Source: Bicyclus anynana
Lineage: Eukaryota; Arthropoda; Insecta; Lepidoptera; Nymphalidae
DNA: 64,000 bases
Reading direction: 5' to 3'
Assembly (NCBI RefSeq): GCF_947172395.1
Contig: NC_069098.1
Location: 3,837,001 to 3,901,000, forward strand
Program-made: the position numbers and the translations under genes
The notes under the pieces: model-generated
What the model saw: only the letters and a program-made list of their open reading frames with translations
What the model was told of the DNA's origin: nothing
Databases searched by the model: none
In this document: positions 40,001 through 50,102 of the stretch, one piece after another
Layout of the letters: every line of letters begins with the position of its first letter
Numbering within the stretch: position 1 is the first letter of the stretch

Positions 40001-40944
40001 GTAATTCATTCCTGGAAGTTTTCTCCAGCGAATGATTAATTGAATGAGTGCCCATAGTGAAGAGATTTATTTTTAGAAGTTGTTACTGGACAAAGAATAG
40101 GTGGTCGGGGTGTGTAAAAGAGGATATTCGTATGTGAATGATAGGAACGAATGTAATGACTATAACTACTGCGTAATATATGAGATCAAACTAGTTTAGT
40201 TTTGCCTCATGTATCATGGAAAACATAGATATAATCTACAAGTTAGAACTATACACTCTCTCATTGTATTGTACAATATGCTAGCCAAGCGAAAACAATA
40301 TGTACCGAATTGTTTTCGCTTGGCTAGCATATTGTTTAGTGATTGTACTCAAATAACCTAATTACTACTTTGTCTGTGCCTCACATATAATTGACCTTCA
40401 TTCAGTCAGTCATAAAGTAGGTACAACTTTATTTTTAAACGCATAATCCAAGAGAAGTTGAGACAAGATAAACTGGAATACTAATAAAGATTAAATTGAA
40501 AATTTACGTATAATAAAAATAATAAAAGAGGGGAAAACTCAATAAATTCATAAAAGTAGCATAATTAAGACGAAAGGGATCTTAATCTGTCTTGAGATTA
40601 AGATAAAGCGGCGACTTGAAGTCACAACTAATTTAAGAGTTCAGACGATCTGTGTTGCGTGGGGAGGGCTTTGTCTTGAAGTAAAAGCTTTAAAGTACTT
40701 GAAAAACGTACGTGTATAAAGAAACTGTACCTTTAATTAAGGGCCTCTGGCAACAGGGATATTGAAAATTCTTCTTGTGTAAGGACTAACTGGAATTACT
40801 AAGTACGACTAATACAAATGAGTCTCAGTGAAGCCTATAAAGCCTAAGCCAGAACTACGGAGAAAGGGCCAGATTCAAAGCCAGGATCATGGCCAATGGG
40901 TTTGCTCCACGACTGTGCTCAATTGTGGCACTATTGTCATCACA
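40001..40944. other. Intergenic, one strong hairpin
   Basis: Apart from the hairpin at 40274-40334 no feature is recognised in about 940 bp. Confidence 0.4.
40274..40334. repeat. Perfect 26-bp-stem hairpin
   Basis: CAATATGCTAGCCAAGCGAA plus AACAAT is followed by a 9-base loop (ATGTACCGA) and the exact complement. The 61-nt size and perfect stem could reflect a tiny MITE, a recent inverted duplication, or a small-RNA precursor. Nothing in the sequence decides between these. Confidence 0.85.
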
Positions 40945-41138
40945 TCTATACTAATAAGCTGAAGAGTTGGTTTGTTTGTTTGATTGAACGCGCTAATCTC
41001 AGGAACTACTGGTGCGATTTGAAATGTTCTTTCAGTGTTAGATAGCTCATTTATCGAGGAAGGCTATAGGCCATAAATTATCCCCGTTTTTCTACAGGAC
41101 CGGGAACCACACGGGTAAAACCGCGTGTCGTCAGCTAG
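40945..41138 (+). mobile_element. Hel-B, complete
   Basis: Starts TCTATACTAATAAGCTGAAG with GTTTGTTTGTTTGATTGAAC, TCAGGAACTACTGGTGCGAT, TTATCGAGGAAGGCTATAGG and ends ACCGCGTGTCGTCAGCTAG. Confidence 0.75.
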
Positions 41139-41191
41139 TAGTTTATAAAGTCGCTTCCGCTGTATGTTCGCTTAAATCTTTTATTGAATTA

Positions 41192-41403
41192 CTAGCAGAC
41201 GCCGCGCGGTTTAACCCGCGTGGTTCCCGTTCCCGTAGGAATACCGGGATAAAATATAGCCTATAGCCTTCCTCGATAAATGGGCTATCTAACCCTGAAA
41301 GATTTTTTCAAATCGGACCAGTAGTTCCTGAGATTAGCGCGTTCAATCAAACAAACAAACAAACAAACAAACAAACTCTTCAGCTTTATAATATTAGTAT
41401 AGA
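41192..41403 (-). mobile_element. Hel-B, complete
   Basis: CTAGCAGACGCCGCGCGGTT, CCGTTCCCGTAGGAATACCG, TTCCTCGATAAATGGGCTAT, CAGTAGTTCCTGAGATTAGC, an expanded (CAAA)n run, AGCTTTATAATATTAGTATA. In inverted orientation to the copy 54 bp to its left. Confidence 0.8.
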
Positions 41404-41516
41404 TTCGCATTGGGCCAGCGTGGTGGACTAAGATCTTACCCCTCTCATTCTGAGAGGAGACTCGTGCTTAATAGTGAGCCGAATATGGGTTATTAATGAC
41501 GATGACGATTAGAGAA
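41404..41516 (+). mobile_element. SINE-B 3' part
   Basis: TCGCATTGGGCCAGCGTGGT, ACCCCTCTCATTCTGAGAGG, AGTGAGCCGAATATGGGTTA. The 5' part is missing exactly where Hel-B ends, consistent with Hel-B having entered or captured the junction. Confidence 0.8.
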
Positions 41517-41524
41517 AATAGTCT

Positions 41525-41612
41525 CAGCTTCATAGCCCTACCAAAAATGTTAAGCCTGCACCTTATAATCCGAAGACGCTTAAGTTAACCACTGAGCCTA
41601 CGAGGCATTTGA
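41525..41612 (-). mobile_element. tRNA-like head, unclassified SINE remnant
   Basis: The minus strand reads GCCTCGTAGGCTCAGTGGTT and AACTTAAGCGTCTTCGG, a good acceptor/D-arm with A-box. No B-box remains. Confidence 0.35.
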
Positions 41613-41645
41613 AATATTAATATTTTAAATAAAATAATTGAATAA

Positions 41646-41690
41646 AAATATAGCCTTTTCTATCTAATATAGAAAAGACTATATTTGTAT
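41646..41690. repeat. Short hairpin
   Basis: AAATATAGCCTTTTCTAT and ATAGAAAAGACTATATTT flank a 5-base loop with one mismatch. Confidence 0.6.
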
Positions 41691-41706
41691 TCAATTAGTT
41701 TCATAA

Positions 41707-41931
41707 TTACTTAGTAGCACATTCACCATGGCTGGCAACGTACAATGTGCCATTGATATGCTTACAGTCAAACCACAAAGTGAATAGACTCAACCCTCGT
41801 GGAATTATAAGCGGTTGATGTATACATCCCTTATTCATGTACCCTTTGAAATTATTAGTTTGTGTTACACAGACTTCATTCAAATGAAACCAAATTTTAA
41901 TGATCGCTTCAAAAGAATCATTTATAGACAT
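41707..41931 (-). CDS. Unrecognised ORF, possible exon
   Basis: 74 codons from ATG to TAA, not overlapping any repeat. The composition (4 Cys, 3 Trp or Tyr-rich blocks, balanced hydrophobics; FEAIIKIWFHLNEVCVTQ, LSLFTLWFDCKHINGTLYV) is less biased than the other short ORFs. No family is recognised. A weak acceptor-like TTCAGTTAG lies 12 bases upstream of the ATG, so it could be a terminal exon. A chance ORF is at least as likely. Confidence 0.2.
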   Translation of the reverse strand: MSINDSFEAIIKIWFHLNEVCVTQTNNFKGYMNKGCIHQPLIIPRGLSLFTLWFDCKHINGTLYVASHGECATK

Positions 41932-42594
41932 ATTTGAATAGTTCTAACTGAATTGAATACGACCCTTCTAATTGTATCTGAAAGTTGTATTGTTTGGATG
42001 TTGTTTACCCAAATCGGTTAAGCGTAAAAGTTATACTTAATTAAACATACAGGCAGTTTTAACAACCCCTTAAAGGGTTTGCTGTACTTATAGCGAGAGT
42101 GCCCTTAAAAAAATTACTAAGTTTTTGAACCAAACAATTTAAAATAGATGTTATAAATTTCAGTTTCTCCAGAGAAAAGTTATAATTAAAATATTTTTAT
42201 TATAACTTTAACTTACAACCGCAACCATACAAAAGCGCAAAAATAAAGAAACTTACAATAATCTATTGTTAGCAAATTATTGTCCAATTGATAACAATCT
42301 TAAAAATCTTAAGTTGTAAACATTAAATAAACAAGTTAAAATTATAAATTTTGAAAAAATTCTGACATTCATGAATTTTAGCTGTATTTCTTTGTTTTCT
42401 ATCGTAATAGAAAAACTTCGATATCTTCGGTTTGACTTATCGCTTTTAGACGAAATAAAACCAACCATGTCGAGTCAGACTCGTTCAATAAGGGTTTTGT
42501 GTATCTATAAAAATAGCTAAACAATCACGTTGTTCTGTTAGTATTTGTTGTACTCACGGTCAATCACATGAATGTTCATGAAATATGAAAGTGG
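41932..42594. other. Intergenic, no gene seen
   Basis: AT-rich with no supported feature. The 63-codon minus ORF near 42277-42468 is not called. Confidence 0.4.
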
Positions 42595-43590
42595 ATCGTA
42601 ATGGTGGATCATAATCAGTTAATTTGTGGTTTGTTAAAACAAGGTAAACCATTATATCTTCTGAATAAATTAAATTGGGTGGGTGAGAGTGGGACGGGTC
42701 ATCGAAGCTGTCGCAATCAGTTTCGTGTTCCACCTCATCGTACTGCCGCGTTCAGAGGATCGTTTACCTACTCCGCCACTAAATGTTGGAATAATATCCC
42801 CCCTCCAATAAAAAAAGTCAAAAGCATATATACTTTTAAAAAACTGCTGAAACGATTTCTTATTGACAGACAGTTCGAATTCCAAGATCATGTGGCGGAG
42901 TTTTCATTTTTGTAATTTTAATTTATTTTTTTATATAATATAATATGTAGGACGGCGCAGCTTGAGTGCTTTATGATACCTACCATTTTAATAACTTATA
43001 TACATATATTTATATAATAAAGGTATGATTTAATAGTTTATGTATTATTTTTTTATATATTTAATTTTCAATTAATATCGAATTTATATGTTTAATATGT
43101 TGTTACATTATATATTTAATAACAAGTATTTAGTTATCTATAAATTAGTAAAAAGAGTTATTAACAAAAAAAAAAAAAAAAGTATACATAATTATATTGC
43201 AGGTAATTTTTATTTAATTTTGTTTTTCATCGTTATGTTTAAGTTTTCTGTTTTTTTTTTTTTTTTTAAATCAATGTGTCTACCTAGTTAGTTTTAATTA
43301 GTTCTTAATAATTGTATTTAATAGTTTACGTAAACTGTTGAACTGTGTGCGTGGCGGCACCTGAACTGGGTCCTAACTGAAAATCAGTGCTGCATACTTT
43401 TTTTTATTGAAAGTATGCGGCAAAATGCTGAGTTGGGGCCTTTTTCTAGGTTGTGCCACATATTACAGGGCATTCTTTAGTGCTCCACTGTTTGAGTGGA
43501 CGTTAAGCCATAATGTTATAATTTAGATTTAATGTGATATGTGGCATTACTTAAAAATAAAGATCTTTTCTTTCTTTCTTTCTTTCTTTC
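42595..43590 (+). mobile_element. LINE-T, 5'-truncated copy
   Basis: Contains the last 104 codons of ORF2 (42601-42915), a long AT-rich 3' UTR, then TCCTAACTGAAAATCAGTGC, AAAATGCTGAGTTGGGGCC, GGTTGTGCCACATATTAC, AAATAAAGATC and a terminal (TTTC)n run ending near 43590. The tail defines the family and matches 25885-26102. Confidence 0.8.
42601..42915 (+). pseudogene. LINE-T reverse transcriptase C-terminus
   Basis: Reads LICGLLKQGKPLYLLNK, SGTGHRSCRNQFRVPPHRTA, FRGSFTYSATKCWNNIPPPI and YTFKKLLKRFLID. The pattern (L.VP..RT....SFxYxAxKxWNxIPxxI......FKxxLKxFL) is the carboxyl tail of Jockey/CR1-class ORF2 proteins. No catalytic residues are left. Confidence 0.8.
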
Positions 43591-44067
43591 TGTCACTTAG
43601 AAAACACCTTTAAGAATCATTAATTTTTGAATTTTGATTTTAACACTCCATTGTTGAAAACTACGAAGACGAGAAAAAGACCAAATTATTATTTATCAAA
43701 ATTTCTATTTCCATTGTGAAATTTCAACTATACGAACCATGATCCATATTAATAGGAATTCAATCCACTTTTCAATATTTATCTCTGGCAGCCGACGGTA
43801 CTCGTGAGGAATCTATGATGGAACGTTTACCATCCCGATGACTAATGAAATTCCCCGCAAACGGCTTCGTTCTGCTAATGTGTTGTATTGGGAGTGGTGT
43901 ACATTAATAACATGAACACTTACTTACAACTTTTTACTAATTTACTGTTTTTTTTTGTTTAGTAAGTAAAATAATATACATAACTTTAAGCCTGGCTGAA
44001 ATGGTTGTCGTGTGGAACCCTCATCGCTTTAATATCAAATAGTTAACTGTATTACCAAATCTTTTTT
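43591..44067. other. Intergenic, no gene seen
   Basis: Nothing recognised. Confidence 0.4.
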
Positions 44068-44310
44068 GACGTGACAACTTCTTGTAATTCGATGAAGCCG
44101 GCTGCAAACTCTAAAAAAGATGACATCATGCGTCGTTCCCTCGCTTTAGGGTTGCCAACTTTTTTTACAACAAATAAAGTATATTCTGGTGTATGAAGAT
44201 TATTAAACAGTATTTTAGAAAAACGAACAGTTTTCATTTATTTACTTCTTATGACGTTGTCACGCTCAACTGTCGTAAGTAAACCGACTTTACAGAGTAG
44301 GTACAGACAA
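44068..44310. mobile_element. GACGTGACAACGTC MITE, copy 2
   Basis: GACGTGACAACTTCTTGTAA, GCGTCGTTCCCTCGCTTTAG, GGTTGCCAACTTTTTTTACA, ATGACGTTGTCACGCTCAAC. It matches 24288-24515 for more than 200 bp, including the extension CTGTCGTAAGTAAACCGACT. Confidence 0.75.
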
Positions 44311-44430
44311 CAGATGTTTTTTTTTATAATTTATAAAACAAATTTACTGACGATCGTAAATAAAGAAAAGTTCGTTCGTTGGAGGTGTCAAGGCACAAAA
44401 TAGTCAGGTATTAATATTTAATATTACCTT

Positions 44431-44738
44431 AATGTCATCAACCCATATTCGGCTCACTGCTGAGCTCGAGTCTCCTCTCAGAATGAGAGGGGTTAGGCCA
44501 ATAGTCCACCACGCTGGCCCAATGCGGATTGGCAGACTTCACACTTGCAGAGAATTAAGAAATTCTCTAGTGTGCAGGTTTCCTCACGATGTTTTCCTTC
44601 ACCGATTGAGACACGTGATATTTAATTTCTTAAAATGCACACAACTGAAAAGTTGGAGGTGCATACCCCGGACCGGATTCGAACCCACACCCTCCGGAAT
44701 CGGAGGCAGAGGTCATATCCACTGGGCTATCACGGCTC
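44431..44738 (-). mobile_element. SINE-B, full length, well preserved
   Basis: CAACCCATATTCGGCTCACT, GAGTCTCCTCTCAGAATGAG, CTGGCCCAATGCGGATTGGC, GGACCGGATTCGAACCC, CCTCCGGAATCGGAGG, CACTGGGCTATCACGGCTC. This copy reads open for 105 codons by chance. Confidence 0.92.
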
Positions 44739-45791
44739 GTCTAATATAATATTACCTACTGAATACAAAAGATTGTGAAAATGGATGTCTTACTTTTAGA
44801 AAACTACTTGACTAATTTTCATTATTTTTTAACTGACTTCCAAAAAGGAGGAGGTTCTACGTTCGACTGTATGTATGTTTTTGTATATAGATAGATGCAC
44901 TCTTGTTCCTTTTTATCTCAGTGAACTCAAGAATTCCCATGAGGAGATATACAAGGCCTTATATTTAGATCGACCCTAGATCTGAGACCACTAGCTTACT
45001 GTAGGGTTATTATGTAACTGGGTGTACCATTCAAATAATCAGTCACTACATCGTTTTTAGGGTTTCGTAATCCACAAGGAACCCTTACAGTTCCGTCATG
45101 TTTCGTTTTTGCAATCATCTAACATTGTATTTTCAATAAAATGACATAATTATAGTCATTTTACGTAAAGTAACGTTTAGTTTAGTAGTAGTAGTAGTAG
45201 CAGGTAGTTAAGTTATTTTAACGAATAACTGGTTTTTAGGAAATTTTAGAATTTACGAAATTTCGTTGAAATAATCATGTCAGATATTCGTAGAAATAAA
45301 AAAATATTACTAATGGAGCAGTCATTTCGTTGAAATAACTATTTTAGATGATCACGAAAACAAAAATACGATGAAAAGCAATGTAGTGACTCATTAATTG
45401 TATGTTACACCGAGATACATAATAGGCCCGCTGATCTTTTCAACTGGTATCGAAAAATACTTTAAAATTCTTTACAAATAAATACAATCCAACAAAAATC
45501 ATACCTGTACCTGGCCTAAGCTAACTCCGTAGCTATGAGCCGGCGACCACGCGAGAAATATTTTCTTACAACTATTTTATACCATAAAAGGAATTAAATG
45601 AACAGAGAAATACATTACATGCGCATCTGGGAAATTTACTGCTTATTAAAAATACTTTTACCCATTCTTTGTTTGCTTACATGTTTATTTTTTGGAATGG
45701 AAATATTTTCACCGCATATAAGTTATAATGGCGTAGTCATGTTACATAATTTTCTAAATTTGTAATAGTCCGAGATTCAACATATGAAATA
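44739..45791. other. Intergenic with short repeat scraps
   Basis: 44829-44890 has AACTGACTTCCAAAAAGGAG and TTCGACTGTATGTATG, as near 1380. 45053-45110 has TTTTTAGGGTTTCGTAATCC and AAGGAACCCTTACAGTTCCG, a recurrent lepidopteran repeat. (TAG)n lies near 45184-45203. No gene is seen. Confidence 0.45.
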
Positions 45792-45977
45792 CTAGCTGAC
45801 GCCGCGCGGTTTCACTCGCGTGGTTCTCATTCCCGTAGGAGTACGGGGATAATATATAGCCTATAGCCTTCCTCGATAAATGGACTATCTAACACTAAAA
45901 ATTTTTTTCTAATCGGACCAGTTCCTGAGATTTCAATCAAACAAACAAAGTCTTTAGCTTTATAATATTAGTATGGA
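45792..45977 (-). mobile_element. Hel-B, complete with small deletion
   Basis: CTAGCTGACGCCGCGCGGTT, CATTCCCGTAGGAGTACGGG, TTCCTCGATAAATGGACTAT, CAAACAAACAAAGTCTTTAG, TTTATAATATTAGTATGGA. Confidence 0.8.
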
Positions 45978-45990
45978 TATACCCTCATCC

Positions 45991-46451
45991 GTTATTTATT
46001 TGGGATAAGAAATAAATGATAGAAAACATTCACACTGACACATAACACTTACGTTGCCTAGTTAAATAGCGGCCGGATAGTATTAGATGATTATGTTTTT
46101 TAATTTATTTAATCTCCTTTCCTTATCGGTTAAACAAAAAATCGTACACTAGTTAATAGAATATACCCAAAATAACTGAAAAAGTAAAGGCTGCCTGCTT
46201 TCACACAGCAACTGTGGGGTTGCCAGATTTAAATAGTAATGTTATTTATATAATCTCATCAGGTATTTAGTCGTATAATATGTCAAATGAAAGTTAATTT
46301 TATGTTTAATTTACTGTATTAGGTTGTTTTTGATCTAGTTTATGGTTTCCTAGATTTTGTATAAAAAAAATGTGTGTAGCCGCAATTTAACTAGGCAACC
46401 TATTTGTCACTGTGAACATTATTTATCATTTATTTCAAACTAATAAATAAC
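45991..46451. mobile_element. 461-bp MITE with about 75-bp terminal inverted repeats
   Basis: The left arm GTTATTTATT...GAAATAAATGATA...GTTGCCTAGTTAAATAGCGGC (to about 46072) pairs with the right arm from about 46379 (GCCGCAATTTAACTAGGCAA ... AATAAATAAC). The arms differ by small indels. The 300-bp core is AT-rich and non-coding. It is separated by 13 bp from the preceding Hel-B. Superfamily unknown. Confidence 0.8.
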
Positions 46452-46606
46452 AGATGATGGTATATATTTCTAATGCCGGATCTTAGACCGTGATATTGCA
46501 TTTTAGATTGACATAAATTTTTGTTAGTTATAATGTGCATATATACTTGTAAGTGTATGTTTGTTCCATAACCGTATAGCCACACCCATTACCATTTTTA
46601 ATTATA

Positions 46607-46772
46607 GCCTCAATAGCTCAACGGTAAGAGCGGTAGGAGTCTTCACTGAGGGTGGTGGTTCGATCCCCGCTCCGTTGGTCTATTGTCGTACCCACTCCTA
46701 ATACAGACTTTCCCGACTAGTTGGAGGGAAATGGGAATATTGGTCATTCCATAGGCGATTATTCCTTAAAAA
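46607..46772 (+). mobile_element. SINE-C
   Basis: AGCCTCAATAGCTCAACGGT, GGTGGTTCGATCCCCGCTCC, TTGTCGTACCCACTCCTAAT, CTAGTTGGAGGGAAATGGGA, A-rich end. Confidence 0.85.
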
Positions 46773-47510
46773 AAATTTAAACTACTTCTCCACCGAACAT
46801 TAAAATTTTAATCAAGGTTTAACTTGTCATTGGTTAAAGAAAATACAACACGAATTTCTTACAAACACAGTCGGGCAACAGCCTTTAAACTTAAAAGAAG
46901 ATATTTTTCTTAATATGAGTAATAAATACTACATATTTTATGTGATTACTTGTACCCGCTATCATCTTGGACTCTAGAGTCACTTCCATCAAATATAATC
47001 CTAGTCAAGGACAAAATTTTTGTCGCATAAAAAAATTATACTATTCAAAGCTTCCTCACGAATGATGCCAACCGCAAAAGCTTGTAGAATTTAGAAATTG
47101 TATTCTTTCATAATAATAATATTATTATGAAATTCGCGGCAGCTGACGTAAACGCTGTAAAACGGGAAACGGAAACTCGTGGGAAAAACGCAAAACGGTA
47201 TTTTAGGTCCGTATCCGTTCCACATTTCTTTTGTGTCCAAATTGAAGAATAAAGCGCCACATTTTACTGTCATCCTTTTCATATTTTTTTTATTTAATTA
47301 TTTACCTTACTGTACAATAACAGAGCAGGTAATTTCATTCTGTGAATAATTAATTTATTTATGTTTCAAAAAACATCTTTATTCTCAGCTTTTGTTACAC
47401 CGATCGTGTTATACAATGGTGAATCCTTGTCGCTTATCATTTAGCGAAAAACCAGTCAAATACTGACTAATAATAATAATTGTTGATTAAGAGCATGATC
47501 GTTTACTATG
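46773..47510. other. Intergenic, no gene seen
   Basis: A small palindrome CATAATAATAATATTATTAT lies near 47109. The rest is unremarkable. Confidence 0.4.
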
Positions 47511-47886
47511 GGCCTTATTAGGAGGCTCAAAGTCGCTTAGCGGGCGATGGAGCGAGCTATGCTTGGAGTTTCTCTGCGTGATGGAATCAGAAATGAGGAG
47601 ATCCGCAGACGAACCAAAGTCACTGACATAGCTCAGCGAGTCGCGAAGCTGAAGTGGCAGTGTGCAGGCCACATAGTTCAAAGACACGATGGATGTTGAG
47701 GTCCTAGAAAGGCGCTAGAATGGCGACCCCTACCGGAAAGCGCTGTGTTGGTCGACCCCCCGCTAGGTGGACCGAAGAGCCGTTGGATGCTGGCGGTTTG
47801 AGACCGTTTTGTTTGGAAGTCCATGCAAGAGGCCTATGTCCAGCAGTGGACGTCCATCGGTTGATAATTATGATGATGGGCATGAT
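47511..47886 (+). mobile_element. RTE-like LINE 3' fragment
   Basis: IRRLKVA, RAMERAMLGVSLRDGIRNEE, RRRTKVTDIAQRVAKLKW, QCAGHIV, then RPPARWTEEP and VHARGLCPAVDVHR in shifting frames; tail ATAATTATGATGATGG. Confidence 0.8.
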
Positions 47887-48166
47887 TCATATAGTTATTA
47901 GGATAAGTTAGTTTAAGTTCCCTTTTGTAATATTTCTCAATTAAAAAAAAACACTTTTCACAAAATGCAGTCCCAAACAGCCGGAGGTGTATAGTCTGGT
48001 AAGTTCGTTGTTGACACTCTCATGATATGCGGGCGACGGGGGGAAAGACTGCGCAGGTGTGAAATGGAAGGAAGGAAAGGAAGTGAGGTGCATCAGTCGT
48101 GGGTTTTTCATTCATTGTTACACGTCCCCGGCCCGCGGACCATCGAGAGTGTTATTCTAGCCACAA
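47887..48166. other. Intergenic, no gene seen
   Basis: A GC-richer patch with GGGGGGAAAGACTGC and CCCCGGCCCGCGGACC, not matched to anything else here. Confidence 0.4.
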
Positions 48167-48303
48167 ACGGTCAATTATTCTCACGTTCCTGCAGCACCCA
48201 CGACTATAATTGATCGTGTGTTGGTCACTGCGCACATGACTTCTATAGTATGCCACATGGGTACTGCCGTTTGCTTTTCAGAAACGTGAGAATAATTGAC
48301 CGT
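48167..48303. mobile_element. 137-bp MITE with perfect 21-bp TIRs
   Basis: ACGGTCAATTATTCTCACGT plus T at the left and its exact complement at 48283-48303. CAA flanks both sides (48164-48166 and 48304-48306), a possible 3-bp target duplication. The interior is non-coding. Confidence 0.8.
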
Positions 48304-48343
48304 CAATGGCGACCTTTAAGAACGAAGTAGCCAAGCTATAGAT

Positions 48344-48965
48344 CTACTCAAATCAAATCAAATCAAAATCAAATCAAAAATCATTTATTTCAAGTAGGCT
48401 CAGTTTACAAGCACTTTTGACACGTCAGTTGACTATTTGTAAAGATTCTACCACCGGTTCGGAAGGCAGGTTCTGCTGAGAAGATACCGGCAAGAAACTC
48501 AACAGTTGCTCTTTTGAAAAAGTCATACAGTATTATAAATTACAATTAATAACAAGTACTGTTTACATTTCTTATAGTTTTACTTTCTGTGTGAAGGTGG
48601 AAGCTGATCCAACGGCCTCCAAGCATCTTTATCATTAAGGAACTCATCAATGTTGTAGTACCCTCGACTAAGTAAATGTTTTTTAACACATTGCTTAAAG
48701 CTATGCATTGGCAGGTCCATCACAGTCTTGGGGATCTTATTATAGAAGAGTACACCCAAACCTACAAAAGATTTTTTTACTCTTTGGAGACGATATGCAG
48801 AAATAACTAACTTATGCCCGTGTCTAGTAAGACGTGGGTTTAAATCTCCTTTTCGTTTGTACAAATTAATATTTTGTCTTACATATACTATACTGTTATA
48901 TATATATTGACAGGCTACTGTTAGTATACCTATTTCTTTAAACTTTTGACGAAGGGACTTACTAT
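48344..48965 (-). mobile_element. LINE-X 3' part (sense on minus)
   Basis: TCAAAT-rich tail at 48344-48380, 3' UTR, and ORF2 carboxyl end: SLRQKFKEIGILTVACQYI, then NLYKRKGDLNPRLTRHGHK, RVKKSFVGLGVLFYNKIPK and WRPLDQLPPSHRK with stop near 48580. Upstream coding sequence continues in the opposite orientation at 49122-49873. Confidence 0.88.
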
Positions 48966-49121
48966 CTACTAACTACTATCTACGAGTTACGAAGCTACGC
49001 GCTACGAAAGCGTAGTAACCTCATGTGCACACTGCACAGGCACTGGCATCTCAGGTAGTTTCTCTCAATCTGTAAAGAAAATACCGGCAGTTAAGCTCTT
49101 TATGGTAGGGGAGCCAGAGAT

Positions 49122-49873
49122 GCTAAATGCTTCGATTGTGTTGACCATAACATTCTTTTACTTAAGTTAAGCCACTATGGCATAAAAAGTGTTGCACTTG
49201 ATCTCATCGCCTCTTATCTTAGTGATAGAACACAAAAGGTATGCATAAATGATTCAAAGTCTCGCGGTTTTTCTAACGCAATGGGCGTCCCACAGGGTTC
49301 AATTCTGGGTCCTTTTCTATTTCTAGTGTACATAAACGATTTACCACACCATGTTAGCGGCATCTGTGAGATAGTACTGTTTGCTGACGACACATCCCTA
49401 ATTTTTAAGAGTGACAGAAGTAAAGATAAATCCGACGATGTAAACCGTGCCATATCGCATGTGTCGCATTGGTTCACTGTTAACAACTTACTTTTAAACG
49501 CAAAGAAAACTAAATCTATTGAGTTTTCATTACCAAATGTTATAAAATTAGATAAGTCTATAATGATCAATGGTGAAACACTAGAAATAGAGAATTCCAC
49601 AGTTTTCCTGGGAGTGACCTTGGATTCTAAACTTCAGTGGGGTGCTCACATAGAAAAACTGTCAGGTAAACTCAGCTCAGCTGCTTTTGCAGTTAGAAAA
49701 ATAAGACAGTTTACTGATGTTGATACAGCTAGACTTGTTTATTTTGCGTACTTTCACAGCGTAATGTCTTACGGTATTTTGTTGTGGGGCAAGGCTGCTG
49801 ATATACATTCTATATTTGTACTTCAAAAAAGAGCAATTCGAGCAATATATCAACTAAAATCACGCGAGTCGTT
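49122..49873 (+). pseudogene. LINE-X reverse transcriptase segment, inverted 5' part
   Basis: About 250 open codons: AKCFDCVDHNILLLKLSHYG (RT motif A with the first catalytic Asp), MGVPQGSILGPFLFLVYIND (motif B), IVLFADDTSLIFK (motif C, FADD), WFTVNNLLLNAKKTKSIEF, VFLGVTLDSKLQWGAHI, SYGILLWGKAADI and IRAIYQLKSRESL. This is the palm and thumb of a CR1/Jockey-class RT. It stops at the residue where the minus-strand part begins, and lacks the endonuclease and fingers. The frame is open, but the piece is cut off from its start and 3' end. Confidence 0.9.
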
Positions 49874-49963
49874 ATATATATTATATATCATCATATATAT
49901 CATCATATCATCAGAAAACATAAGTGATTATTCAGAAGATTATTTCATTCAAATTAAGTAAGA
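49874..49963. repeat. TATATCATCA low-complexity run
   Basis: TATATATTATATATCATCAT and ATATCATCATATCATCAG directly follow the LINE breakpoint. Confidence 0.6.
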
Positions 49964-50102
49964 AGTCCACTAGGTGGACTGAAGACATCAAACGGGTTGC
50001 AGGGAGCCTCTAGATGCCGGCGGCTCGAGAACGTTGTGCTTAGAGGTGCAAGAGGCCTATGTCCAGACGTCCATCGGCTGATAATGATGATGATGATGAT
50101 GA
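49964..50102 (+). mobile_element. RTE-like LINE 3' end, second subfamily
   Basis: AGTCCACTAGGTGGACTGAA, GACATCAAACGGGTTGCAGG, GCCGGCGGCTCGAGAACGTT, GTCCATCGGCTGATAATGAT, (GAT)n. Confidence 0.8.

Noticed and set aside
44432..44749. 105-codon ORF and similar ORFs at 36355, 36813, 14033, 29819 and 63600
   Set aside because: These are readings through SINE-B copies; the shared residues (ELESPLRMR) come from the SINE sequence.
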